A stretch of 64,000 bases of DNA, taken from the NCBI RefSeq assembly GCF_050948175.1, contig NW_027490238.1, positions 248,001 through 312,000 of the forward strand, written 5' to 3'. The notes below the pieces were generated by a model. It searched no databases and was not told the origin of the DNA. It was given only the letters and a program-made list of their open reading frames with translations. This DNA comes from Xylocopa sonorina. Its lineage: Eukaryota; Arthropoda; Insecta; Hymenoptera; Apidae. Positions 11,001 through 24,046 of the stretch are shown in pieces. Each line of letters opens with the position of its first letter. Position 1 is the stretch's first letter. Made by a program: the position numbers and the translations under genes.

Positions 11001-13140
11001 AGATATCTGCAAGCGCTAATTCCTAGCAAGGAAGTGTCGCATTTGCATTATATTGCAAGTGTAGACGAATTATACATGCCACTCCGCAATGAATATTATA
11101 TCTTATCATGTAGCATAGGAATGAGATGCGATATCTCGTTTTAAGAAGCCTTAGAATTCTATTGCTTCGATACGTAGATATCTGCAAACGCTACTTCCTG
11201 GCAAGGAAGTGTCGCATTTACATTCCACTGAAGTTAATACGATGTATACATGACTCTTCGCAATGAATATTATATCTTATCATGAAACATAGAAATTAGA
11301 TGCGATATCGCGATATAAGAAGCATTAGAACCCTATTGCTTCGATACGTAGACATCCGCCAACGTTACTTCCTAGCAAGGAAGTGTGGCATTTACATTTT
11401 TTTGATGTAAATACTAGGTATACATAACACTCCACAATGAATATTATATCTTATCATGAAACATAGAAATGAGATGCGATATCGCGATGTAAGGAGCATT
11501 ACAAATCTATTGCTTCAATTCGTAGATATCTGCAAACGCTACTTCCTAGCAAGGAAGTGTCGTATTTACATTCCATTGATGTGAATACGAGGTATACGTA
11601 ACACTGCACAATGAATATTATATCTTATCATGAAACATAGAAATGAGATGCGGTATCGCGATATAAGAAGCATTAGAACTCCATTGCTTCGATACGTAAA
11701 CATCTGCAAACGCTATTTCCTAGCAAGGAATTGTCGTATTTACATTCATTTGAAGTGAATACGTGGGATACATAACACTCCACAATGAATAATATATCTT
11801 ATCATGAAACGTAGAAATGAGATGCGATATCGCGATATAAGAGGCATTAGAACTCTATTGCTTCGATACGTAAATATCTGCAAGCGATAATTCCTAGCAA
11901 GGAAGTGTCGCATTTACATTCATTGCAAGTGTAGACGAGGAATACATGCCACTCCGCAATGAATATTACATCTTATCATGAAACACAGAAATGAGATGCG
12001 ATATCGCGTCTTGAGAAGCATCAGAACTCTATTGCTACGATACGTAGACATCTACAAACGCTACTTCCTTTCTAGGAAGTGTCGCATTTACATTCTTTTG
12101 AAGTGAATAAGAGGCATACATGACACTTCGCAATTAATATTATACCTTATCACGAAACATAGGAATGAGATGCGATATCGCGATTTAAGAAGCATTAGAA
12201 CTCTATTGCTTCGATACGGAGACATCTGCAGTCGCTATTTCCTAGTAAGGATGTGTCGCGTTTACATTGTTTCGAAGTGAGTACGAGGCATACATGACAC
12301 ACACTCCGCAATGAATATTATATCTTATCATGAAACATAGAAATGAGATGCGATATCGCGTTTTAAGATGCATTAGAACACTATTACTACGATATATAGA
12401 TATCTGCAAACGCCATTTCCTAGCAAGGAAGTGCCGCATTTACATTCATTTGAAGTGTATGCGAGGTGTAAGTGACATTTCGCAATGAATATTATTTCTT
12501 ATCATGAAACATAGAAATGAGAAGCGGTATCGCGTTTTAAGAAGCATTGGAATTCTATGGCTAGGATGCGTAGACATCTGCAAACTCTATTTCCCTAGCG
12601 AGCAAGTGTCGCATTTACATTCTTTTGAAGTAAATGCGCGGTATACATGACACTTCGCAATGGATATTATAGCTTATCATGAAACATTGAAATGAGACGC
12701 GGTATCGCGCTTTAAGAAGCATTAGTACTCTATTGCTACGATACGTAGATATCTGGAGACGCTATATCCTAGCAAGGGAAGTGTCGCATTTACGTTCTTT
12801 TGAAGTGAATACGTGGTATACACGACAATTCGCAATGAATATTATATCTTTTCATGAAACATAGAAATGAGGTGCGATATCGCGTTATAGGAAGCATTAG
12901 AACTCTATTGCTACAATACGTAGATATCTGGAGACGCTATTTCCTAGAAAGGAAGGTGTCACGTTACATTCATTTGAAGTGTAGACGAGGAATACATAAC
13001 ACCTCGCAATGAATATTATATCTTATCATAGAGACATAGAGATGAGGTGCGATATCGCGTTTTAAGGAGAATTAGAACTCTAAAGCTTCGATACAGAGAT
13101 ATCTGGGAACGTAATTTCCTAGAAAGGAAGTGTCGCGTTT
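5090..13140 (-). repeat. 174 bp satellite, reverse orientation (about 46 monomers)
   Basis: The tandem monomers here are the reverse complement of the forward family: CTACGATACGTAG and GCGATATCGC recur at steps close to 174 bp. The first monomer next to island A is internally shortened. Neighbouring monomers differ at many scattered sites, and I could not find a unit of several monomers that recurs almost unchanged, unlike in the forward array. The open frames here (for example 6812-7012 and 10045-10275) arise because 174 is divisible by three and a satellite stop is mutated. They are not genes. The array ends at 13140, immediately before TGTGACG. Confidence 0.95.
8546..8639. repeat. 47 bp internal tandem duplication within a satellite monomer
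   Basis: GTGGCATTTACAATCT occurs at 8554 and again at 8601, and the flanks AAGGAA and GAAGTGCAGACGA are repeated with the same 47 bp offset. This lengthens one monomer out of register with its neighbours. Confidence 0.8.
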
Positions 13141-14091
13141 TGTGACGTCAGGCGTACAGCCTGCCACCCTTCAACCTCTTCGCACCCCCCAGCATCAACC
13201 CCTGGACGCATGCAACCAGCCAATCTCTCTTGCAGAACCAGCAACTGGAAGTGTTCGCGCGCGCATACCTGCACGCTCTCACTCACACCGAGTTCCGCTG
13301 CCTCACTCGCACCGCTGAGTATACCTGACTAGCTCGTACCGGGCACCAGTGTCTCACTCGCACCACCGAGTATACCTGTCTCGCCCTCACCAAGGACGGG
13401 CAGCCCTATCTCCCTCGCACCGAGGATTCCGTCCTGCAGGAAGACGTAGCCGCAGCGCATCACCTGAATGGGGTCTTTTCCAATTCCGGGAACAGGATCT
13501 GCTGGAACCTATATATTACTTCTAATCTAGGACATTCATACCATATCATGACGCATATATAAGAATTCCTAGATCTAAGTTACACTAAGTAAGATGCGTC
13601 CGACCAGCGGCATGCGCCGCTAGCCCCACCACGAGCCGCGGGTCCCCACTCGCTGGACCGCGCGCTCCTCCGCCTCGAGACGCGAGTCCCCCACTCGCGG
13701 GACCGCGATCTCCCTACCACGAACGTCCGCGACCGTAGCGCCCCGTGAACCGAGGAGGTCAGAGACGCGTCTCCAGAGCACACACTCTGACTCGAGATCT
13801 CCAACCGAGGAGTCGAAACCTCTAGTTCTAGATCGTTAGCCACCTCAATGTGGGGTTCAGGCATCGTATTTCTATTTCCATTTTAACTTAGTCTTAGTCT
13901 AGAATAATTCCAGTTCTTGTATACTTTAAACATAGAATATATTTTATTTTTACTTTTACTATATCCAAGTACAAGTTCTTCTACCAAGTCTACTATTTCC
14001 ACATCCATTAATTTTATCAAGTGTTTATAATACTAGTTCTACTTTTAACATTACATTTAACTACGAATTCTTCCTCGGGTTCTTCCTTACA
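13141..14091 (+). mobile_element. Candidate LTR of a truncated retrotransposon (951 bp)
   Basis: The satellite stops abruptly and TGTGACGTCAGG follows, a common LTR start. The best matching end is TTCCTTACA at 14091, giving TGT...ACA ends. The interior has a TATA-like CCTATATATTA near 13509, a CpG-rich stretch (13590-13860) and an AT-rich 3' part. After 14091 come AC and then TGGGGTTAATC, which could be a primer-binding site because retroelement sites usually begin TGG. No second LTR copy is in the window, so the right boundary rests on these signals alone. Open frames inside are chance frames. Confidence 0.5.
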
Positions 14092-14724
14092 ACTGGGGTT
14101 AATCTTCATCAAATTGAAGGAGTATAGAAATCGGGCTTTGTGACGTTGAGACCGCCGCTTATCCTTAAGATCTTAGTCGAAGGTACAGAAAAACCTGGTG
14201 AGTGAATCGTGCTTGCGGTTTGCGAAGAACGCGACGTGCGAGTAGAAAGAATTTCATACGATCACTTGTGCGTGAATATTTGGAGGGCCCTTCCGAGAAT
14301 CCTCGTATACCAGCGACCTGCCTTCGCACCAGCCCAGACGCAGCTTTCCGAAGCGACCGTCGACGCTTCCGATCCAGACACCACGACGCATCACGCCGAT
14401 TATGCCACATTCAGCATCATCGCTGAATTCCGACCGCCGTCCTCCTCTTCACTGGCGACTGATCCGAGATTTCCGTAGCAGCCAACAGAACGAAATCCGC
14501 TACGATCCCAGCAAACGATCCTCCACGCCGTTTCTACGTACAAATCGAGAGAGAAGTCATCGAAAGGTAGGGTTATTCCCTTATTATCGCGAGTGTTTTC
14601 GCTAGTGTCGCGTCAGCCGAAATTGTCGGACCCGGTCTTAACGCGTTCCCGCGGACCGAATTACCGAAAAGTAGGCTCGTGTCGTAAAGCCTCCGGAGCA
14701 ACGGAAAATAGTTTCACCGGACGT
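14092..14724 (+). pseudogene. Possible leader and broken gag-like region of the same LTR element
   Basis: If 13141-14091 is a 5' LTR, this is where leader and gag would lie. Several overlapping frames of 67-89 codons exist (for example 14209-14478), all interrupted by stops, and I recognise no capsid or zinc-knuckle motif. The segment ends at about 14724, where satellite resumes in the opposite orientation. The rest of any element and its 3' LTR are absent. It could also be unrelated low-copy DNA. Confidence 0.25.
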
Positions 14725-15240
14725 GATACCTCATATTCACCTCAAAAGAATGTAAATGCGGACACTTTCTTGCTAGGAAATAAGGTTTGCAGATATATAC
14801 GTATCACAGCAATACAGTACTAATGCATCTTAAAACGAGATGTCGTATTTCATTTCTATGTTTCTTAATAAGATATAATATTCATTGTGTAATGTTATGT
14901 ATACCTCGTACTCACTCCAGTGGAATGTAAGTGCGACATTTCCTTGCTAGGAAATAGAGTTTGCAGATCTCTACGTATATTAGCAATAGAGTTCTAATGC
15001 TTCTCAAAACGCGATATAACACATCATTCCTAAGTTTCATGATAAGATACAATATTCATTACAAAGTGTCTTGTGTACGTCGTATTCACTCCAAAAGAAT
15101 GAAAATGCGATTGTTGCTTGCTGGGAAATAGCGTTTGCAGATGTCTACGTATCGTAGCAATAGAGTTCTAATGCTACTTAAATCGCGATATCGCATATCA
15201 TTTCTGTGTTTCGTGATAAGATGTAATATTCATTGCGAAG
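14725..15240 (+). repeat. Three-monomer lead unit, first copy
   Basis: About three monomers containing GTATCACAGCAATACAG (14801), which distinguishes them from the 10-monomer unit. The same three monomers recur at 20461-20982, exactly 5742 bp downstream. The first monomer is truncated by island B. Confidence 0.85.
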
Positions 15241-18200
15241 TGTCATGTACACCTCGTATTCACTTCAAAAGAATGTGAATGCGACACTTCCAATCTAGGA
15301 AATAGCGTTGGCAGATGTCTCCGCATCGAGGCCATGCAGTTCTAATGCTTCTTAAAACGCGATATCGAACCTCACTTCTGTGTTTCATGATAAGATACAA
15401 TATTCATTGCGAATTGTCATGTATACCTCGTATTCACTTCAAAATGATGTAAGTGCGACACTTCCATGCTAGGAAATAGCGTTTGCAGATGCCTCCGCAT
15501 CGAAGCCATAGAGTTCTAATGCTTCTTAAAACGCGATTTCGCACCTCACTTCTATGTTTCATGATAAGATATAATATTCATAACGAAGTGTCATGTATAC
15601 CTCGTATTCACTCCAAAAGAATGTAAATGCGACGTTTCCATCCTTGGGATTATCTTTTGCAGATGTCTACGTATCGTAGCAATAGAGTTCTAATGCTACT
15701 CATATCGCGATATCGCATATCATTTCTATGTTTCGTGATAAGATGTAATATTCATTGCGAAGTGTCATGTATATCTCGTATTCACTTCAAAAGAATGTAA
15801 ATGCGACTATTGCTTGCTAGGAAATAGCGTTTGCAGATGTCTACGTATCGTAGCAATAGAGTCCTAATGCTTCTTCAAACGAGATGTCGCATTTCATTTC
15901 TATGTTTCGTGATAAGATATAATATTCATTGCGAAGTGACATGTATTCCTCGTATTCACTTCAAAAGAATGTAAATGCGACTATTGCTTGCTAGGAAATA
16001 GCGTTTGCAGATGTCTACGTATCGTAGCAATAGAGTTCTAATGCTTCTTAAAACGAGATGTCGCATTTCATTCCTATGTTTCATGATAAGATATAATATT
16101 CATTGCGAAGAGTCATGTATACCTCGTATTCACTTCAAAAGAATGTAAATGCGACTATTCCTTGCTAGGAAATAACGTCTGCAGATGCCAACGTTTCGTA
16201 GCAATAGAATTCTAATGCTTTTTAGATCGCGATATCGCATCTCATTTCTATGTTTCGTGATAAGTTATAATATTCATTGCGAAGTGTCATGTATACCTCG
16301 AATTCACATCAAAAGAATGTAAATGCGACACTTCCATGCTAGGAAATAGCGTTTGCAGATGTCTCCGCATCGAGGCCATAGAGCTCTAATGCTTCTTAAA
16401 ACGCGATATCGCACCTCACTTCTATGTTTCATGATAGTATATAATATTCCTTGGGAAGTGTCATGTATACCTCGTATTCACTTCAAAAGAATGTAAATGC
16501 GACTCTTCCTTGCAAAGAAATAGCGTTTGCAGATGCCTACATATCGTAGCAATGGAATTCTAATGCTTCTTAGATCGCGATATCGCATCTCATTTCTATG
16601 TTTCGCGATAAGTTATAATATTCATTCAGAAGTGTCATGTATACCTCGAATTCACTTCAAAAGAATGTAAATGCGACACGTCCATGCTAGGAAATAGCGT
16701 CTGCAGATATCTCCGCATCGAGACAATAGGGTTCTAATGCTTCTCAAAACGCGATATCGCATCTCATTTATATGTTTCGTGATAAGATATAATATTCATT
16801 GCGAAATGTCATGTATACCTCGTATTCACACCAAACGAATGTAAATGCGACACTTCCTTGCTAGGAAATAGCGTATTCAGATGTCTACGTATCGTAGCAA
16901 TAGAGTTCTAATGCTACATAAATCGCGATATCGCATATCATTTCTGTGTTTCGTGATAAGATGTAATATTCATTGCGAAGTGTCATGTACACCTCGTATT
17001 CACTTCAAAAGAATGTGAATGCGACACTTCCAATCTAGGAAATAGCGTTGGCAGATGTCTCCGCATCGAGGCCATGCAGTTCTAATGCTTCTTAAAACGC
17101 GATATCGAACCTCACTTCTGTGTTTCATGATAAGATACAATATTCATTGCGAATTATCATGTATACCTCGTATTCACTTCAAAATGATGTAAGTGCGACA
17201 CTTCCATGCTAGGAAATAGCGTTTGCAGATGCCTCCGCATCGAAGCCATAGAGTTCTAATGCTTCTTAAAACGCGATTTCGCACCTCACTTCTATGTTTC
17301 ATGATAAGATATAATATTCATAACGAAGTGTCATGTATACCTCGTATTCACTCCAAAAGAATGTAAATGCGACGTTTCCATCCTTGGGATTATCTTTTGC
17401 AGATGTCTACGTATCGTAGCAATAGAGTTCTAATGCTACTCATATCGCGATATCGCATATCATTTCTATGTTTCGTGATAAGATGTAATATTCATTGCGA
17501 AGTGTCATGTATATCTCGTATTCACTTCAAAAGAATGTAAATGCGACTATTGCTTGCTAGGAAATAGCGTTTGCAGATGTCTACGTATCGTAGCAATAGA
17601 GTCCTAATGCTTCTTCAAACGAGATGTCGCATTTCATTTCTATGTTTCGTGATAAGATATAATATTCATTGCGAAGTGACATGTATTCCTCGTATTCACT
17701 TCAAAAGAATGTAAATGCGACTATTGCTTGCTAGGAAATAGCGTTTGCAGATGTCTACGTATCGTAGCAATAGAGTTCTAATGCTTCTTAAAACGAGATG
17801 TCGCATTTCATTCCTATGTTTCATGATAAGATATAATATTCATTGCGAAGAGTCATATATACCTCGTATTCACTTCAAAAGAATGTAAATGCGACTATTC
17901 CTTGCTAGGAAATAACGTCTGCAGATGCCAACGTTTCGTAGCAATAGAATTCTAATGCTTTTTAGATCGCGATATCGCATCTCATTTCTATGTTTCGTGA
18001 TAAGTTATAATATTCATTGCGAAGTGTCATGTATACCTCGAATTCACATCAAAAGAATGTAAATGCGACACTTCCATGCTAGGAAATAGCGTTTGCAGAT
18101 GTCTCCGCATCGAGGCCATAGAGCTCTAATGCTTCTTAAAACGCGATATCGCACCTCACTTCTATGTTTCATGATAGTATATAATATTCCTTGGGAAGTG

Positions 18201-20460
18201 TCATGTATACCTCGTATTCACTTCAAAAGAATGTAAATGCGACTCTTCCTTGCAAAGAAATAGCGTTTGCAGATGCCTACATATCGTAGCAATGGAATTC
18301 TAATGCTTCTTAGATCGCGATATCGCATCTCATTTCTATGTTTCGCGATAAGTTATAATATTCATTCAGAAGTGTCATGTATACCTCGAATTCACTTCAA
18401 AAGAATGTAAATGCGACACGTCCATGCTAGGAAATAGCGTCTGCAGATATCTCCGCATCGAGACAATAGGGTTATAATGCTTCTCAAAACGCGATATCGC
18501 ATCTCATTTATATGTTTCGTGATAAGATATAATATTCATTGCGAAATGTCATGTATACCTCGTATTCACACCAAACGAATGTAAATGCGACACTTCCTTG
18601 CTAGGAAATAGCGTATTCAGATGTCTACGTATCGTAGCAATAGAGTTCTAATGCTACATAAATCGCGATATCGCATATCATTTCTGTGTTTCGTGATAAG
18701 ATGTAATATTCATTGCGAAGTGTCATGTACACCTCGTATTCACTTCAAAAGAATGTGAATGCGACACTTCCAATCTAGGAAATAGCGTTGGCAGATGTCT
18801 CCGCATCGAGGCCATGCAGTTCTAATGCTTCTTAAAACGCGATATCGAACCTCACTTCTGTGTTTCATGATAAGATACAATATTCATTGCGAATTGTCAT
18901 GTATACCTCGTATTCACTTCAAAATGATGTAAGTGCGACACTTCCATGCTAGGAAATAGCGTTTGCAGATGCCTCCGCATCGAAGCCATAGAGTTCTAAT
19001 GCTTCTTAAAACGCGATTTCGCACCTCACTTCTATGTTTCATGATAAGATATAATATTCATAACGAAGTGTCATGTATACCTCGTATTCACCCCAAAAGA
19101 ATGTAAATGCGACGTTTCCATCCTTGGGATTATCTTTTGCAGATGTCTACGTATCGTAGCAATAGAGTTCTAATGCTACTCATATCGCGATATCGCATAT
19201 CATTTCTATGTTTCGTGATAAGATGTAATATTCATTGCGAAGTGTCATGTATATCTCGTATTCACTTCAAAAGAATGTAAATGCGACTATTGCTTGCTAG
19301 GAAATAGCGTTTGCAGATGTCTACGTATCGTAGGAATAGAGTCCTAATGCTTCTTCAAACGAGATGTCGCATTTCATTTCTATGTTTCGTGATAAGATAT
19401 AATATTCATTGCGAAGTGACATGTATTCCTCGTATTCACTTCAAAAGAATGTAAATGCGACTATTGCTTGCTAGGAAATAGCGTTTGCAGATGTCTACGT
19501 ATCGTAGCAATAGAGTTCTAATGCTTCTTAAAACGAGATGTCGCATTTCATTCCTATGTTTCATGATAAGATATAATATTCATTGCGAAGAGTCATGTAT
19601 ACCTCGTATTCACTTCAAAAGAATGTAAATGCGACTATTCCTTGCTAGGAAATAACGTCTGCAGATGCCAACGTTTCGTAGCAATAGAATTCTAATGCTT
19701 TTTAGATCGCGATATCGCATCTCATTTCTATGTTTCGTGATAAGTTATAATATTCATTGCGAAGTGTCATGTATACCTCGAATTCACATCAAAAGAATGT
19801 AAATGCGACACTTCCATGCTAGGAAATAGCGTTTGCAGATGTCTCCGCATCGAGGCCATAGAGCTCTAATGCTTCTTAAAACGCGATATCGCACCTCACT
19901 TCTATGTTTCATGATAGTATATAATATTCCTTGGGAAGTGTCATGTATACCTCGTATTCACTTCAAAAGAATGTAAATGCGACCCTTCCTTGCAAAGAAA
20001 TAGCGTTTGCAGATGCCTACATATCGTAGCAATGGAATTCTAATGCTTCTTAGATCGCGATATCGCATCTCATTTCTATGTTTCGCGATAAGTTATAATA
20101 TTCATTCAGAAGTGTCATGTATACCTGGAATTCACTTCAAAAGAATGTAAATGCGACACGTCCATGCTAGGAAATAGCGTCTGCAGATATCTCCGCATCG
20201 AGACAATAGGGTTCTAATGCTTCTCAAAACGCGATATCGCATCTCATTTATATGTTTCGTGATAAGATATAATATTCATTGCGAAATGTCATGTATACCT
20301 CGTATTCACACCAAACGAATGTAAATGCGACACTTCCTTGCTAGGAAATAGCGTATTCAGATGTCTACGTATCGTAGCAATAGAGTTCTAATGCTACATA
20401 AATCGCGATATCGCATATCATTTCTGTGTTTCGTGATAAGATGTAATATTCATTGCGAAG
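15241..20460 (+). repeat. Higher-order repeat: 10 monomers (1740 bp), three copies
   Basis: The units start at 15241, 16981 and 18721 and each is 1740 bp, exactly 10 x 174. Line-by-line comparison shows only a few single-base differences, for example near 17156, 17858, 18474, 19092, 19334, 19983 and 20127, and no indel. Monomers inside one unit differ from each other at many sites. This is the classic pattern of a recently amplified higher-order unit. Confidence 0.95.
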
Positions 20461-20982
20461 TGTCATATATACCTCGATTTCACTTCACAAGAATGCAAAT
20501 GCGACACTTCCTTGCTAGGAAATATTGTTTGCAGATTTCTACGTATCACAGCAATACAGTACTAATGCATCTTAAAACGAGATGTCGTATTTCATTTCTA
20601 TGTTTCTTAATAAGATATAATATTCATTGTGTAATGTTATGTATACCTCGTACTCACTCCAGTGGAATGTAAGTGCGACATTTCCTTGCTAGGAAATAGA
20701 GTTTGCAGATCTCTACGTATATTGGCAATAGAGTTCTAATGCTTCTCAAAACGCGATATAACACATCATTCCTAAGTTTCATGATAAGATACAATATTCA
20801 TTACAAAGTGTCTTGTGTACGTCGTATTCACTCCAAAAGAATGAAAATGCGATTGTTGCTTGCTGGGAAATAGCGTTTGCAGATGTCTACGTATCGTAGC
20901 AATAGAGTTCTAATGCTACTTAAATCGCGATATCGCATATCATTTCTGTGTTTCGTGATAAGATGTAATATTCATTGCGAAG
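20461..20982 (+). repeat. Three-monomer lead unit, second copy (522 bp)
   Basis: This matches 14725-15240 at a constant offset of 5742 bp (33 x 174). It sits between the third and fourth 10-monomer units, so lead unit plus three 10-mers is itself a repeated block. Confidence 0.9.
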
Positions 20983-23900
20983 TGTCATGTACACCTCGTA
21001 TTCACTTCAAAAGAATGTGAATGCGACACTTCCAATCTAGGAAATAGCGTTGGCAGATGTCTCCGCATCGAGGCCATGCAGTTCTAATGCTTCTTAAAAC
21101 GCGATATCGAACCTCACTTCTGTGTTTCATGATAAGATACAATATTCATTGCGAATTGTCATGTATACCTCGTATTCACTTCAAAATGATGCAAGTGCGA
21201 CACTTCCATGCTAGGAAATAGCGTTTGCAGATGCCTCCGCATCGAAGCCATACAGTTCTAATGCTTCTTAAAACGCGATTTCGCACCTCACTTCTATGTT
21301 TCATGATAAGATATAATATTCATAACGAAGTGTCATGTATACCTCGTATTCACTCCAAAAGAATGTAAATGCGACGTTTCCATCCTTGGGATTATCTTTT
21401 GCAGATGTCTACGTATCGTAGCAATAGAGTTCTAATGCTACTCATATCGCGATATCGCATATCATTTCTATGTTTCGTGATAAGATGTAATATTCATTGC
21501 GAAGTGTCATGTATATCTCGTATTCACTTCAAAAGAATGTAAATGCGACTATTGCTTGGTAGGAAATAGCGTTTGCAGATGTCTACGTATCGTAGCAATA
21601 GAGTCCTAATGCTTCTTCAAACCAGATGTCGCATTTCATTTCTATGTTTCGTGATAAGATATAATATTCATTGCGAAGTGACATGTATTCCTCGTATTCA
21701 CTTCAAAAGAATGTAAATGCGACTATTGCTTGCTAGGAAATAGCGTTTGCAGATGTCTACGTATCGTAGCAATAGAGTTCTAATGCTTCTTAAAACGAGA
21801 TGTCGCATTTCATTCCTATGTTTCATGATAAGATATAATATTCATTGCGAAGAGTCATGTATACCTCGTATTCACTTCAAAAGAATGTAAATGCGACTAT
21901 TCCTTGCTAGGAAATAACGTCTGCAGATGCCAACGTTTCGTAGCAATAGAATTCTAATGCTTTTTAGATCGCGATATCGCATCTCATATCTATGTTTCGT
22001 GATAAGTTATAATATTCATTGCGAAGTGTCATGTATACCTCGAATTCACATCAAAAGAATGTAAATGCGACACTTCCATGCTAGGAAATAGCGTTTGCAG
22101 ATGTCTCCGCATCGAGGCCATAGAGCTCTAATGCTTCTTAAAACGCGATATCGCACCTCACTTCTATGTTTCATGATAGTATATAATATTCCTTGGGAAG
22201 TGTCATGTATACCTCGTATTCACTTCAAAAGAATGTAAATGCGACTCTTCCTTGCAAAGAAATAGCGTTTGCAGATGCCTACATATCGTAGCAATGGAAT
22301 TCTAATGCTTCTTAGATCGCGATATCGCATCTCATTTCTATGTTTCGCGATAAGTTATAATATTCATTCAGAAGTGTCATGTATACCTCGAATTCACTTC
22401 AAAAGAATGTAAATGCGACACGTCCATGCTAGGAAATAGCGTCTGCAGATATCTCCGCATCGAGACAATAGGGTTCTAATGCTTCTCAAAACGCGATATC
22501 GCATCTCATTTATATGTTTCGTGATAAGATATAATATTCATTGCGAAATGTCATGTATACCTCGTATTCACAACAAACGAATGTATATGCGACACTTCCT
22601 TGCTAGGAAATAGCGTATTCAGATGTCTACGTATCGTAGCAATAGAGTTCTAATGCTACATAAATCGCGATATCGCATATCATTTCTGTGTTTCGTGATA
22701 AGATGTAATATTCATTGCGAAGTGTCATGTACACCTCGTATTCACTTCAAAAGAATGTGAATGCGACACTTCCAATCTAGGAAATAGCGTTGGCAGATGT
22801 CTCCGCATCGAGGCCATGCAGTTCTAATGCTTCTTAAAACGCGATATCGAACCGCACTTCTGTGTTTCATGATAAGATACAATATTCATTGCGAATTGTC
22901 ATGTATACCTCGTATTCACTTCAAAAGGATGTAAGTGCGACACTTCCATGCTAGGAAATAGCGTTTGCAGATGTCTCCGCATCGAAGCCATAGAGTTCTA
23001 ATGCTTCTTAAAACGCGATTTCGCACCTCACTTCTATGTTTCATGATAAGATATAATATTCATAACGAAGTGTCATGTATACCTCGTATTCACTCCAAAA
23101 GAATGTAAATGCGACGTTTCCATCCTTGGGATTATCTTTTGCAGATGTCTACGTATCGTAGCAATAGAGTTCTAATGCTACTCATATCGCGATATCGCAT
23201 ATCATTTCTATGTTTCGTGATAAGATGTAATATTCATTGCGAAGTGTCATGTATATCTCGTATTCACTTCAAAAGAATGTAAATGCGACTATTGCTTGCT
23301 AGGAAATAGCGTTTGCAGATGTCTACGTATCGTAGCAATAGAGTCCTAATGCTTCTTCAAACGAGATGTCGCATTTCATTTCTATGTTTCGTGATAAGAT
23401 ATAATATTCACTGCGAAGCGTCATGTATACCTCGTATTCACTTCAAAAGAATGTAAATGCGACTATTGCTTGCTAGGAAATAGCGTTTGCAGATGTCTAC
23501 GTATCGTAGCAATAGAGTTCTAATGCTTCTTAAAACGAGATGTCGCATTTCATTCCTATGTTTCATGATAAGATATAATATTCATTGCGAAGAGTCATGT
23601 ATACCTCGTATTCACTTCAAAAGAATGTAAATGCGACTATTCCTTGCTAGGAAATAACGTCTGCAGATGCCAACGTTTCGTAGCAATAGAATTCTAATGC
23701 TTTTTAGATCGCGATATCGCATCTCATTTCTATTTTTCGTGATAAGTTATAATATTCATTGCGAAGTGTCATGTATACCTCGAATTCACATCAAAAGAAT
23801 GTAAATGCGACACTTCCATGCTAGGAAATAGCGTTTGCAGATGTCTCCGCATCGAGGCCATAGAGCTCTAATGCTTCTTAAAACGCGATATCGCACCTCA

Positions 23901-24046
23901 CTTCTATGTTTCATGATAGTATATAATATTCCTTGGGAAGTGTCATGTATACCTCGTATTCACTTCAAAAGAATGTAAATGCGACTCTTCCTTGCAAAGA
24001 AATAGCGTTTGCAGATGCCTACATATCGTAGCAATGGAATTCTAAT
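20983..24046 (+). repeat. Higher-order repeat: 10-monomer unit, 1.76 further copies
   Basis: The units start at 20983 and 22723 (1740 bp apart). The second breaks off at about 24046, 1324 bp into the unit. These copies carry more private differences than the first three, for example near 21622, 21988, 22854, 22974, 23411 and 23733. Confidence 0.92.

Noticed and set aside
13580..13864. 94-codon minus-strand Arg/Ser-rich ORF
   Set aside because: It lies in the CpG-rich part of the candidate LTR, where stop codons are rare. The composition is typical of a chance GC-rich frame.
14209..14478. Intact gag gene
   Set aside because: The 89-codon frame lacks recognisable capsid or zinc-knuckle motifs and is followed by stops. 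At most it is a remnant.
15800..15830. CENP-B box in the satellite monomer
   Set aside because: CTTCCTTGCTAGGAAA resembles parts of CTTCGTTGGAAACGGGA only if several bases are inserted. The required core spacing is not met.
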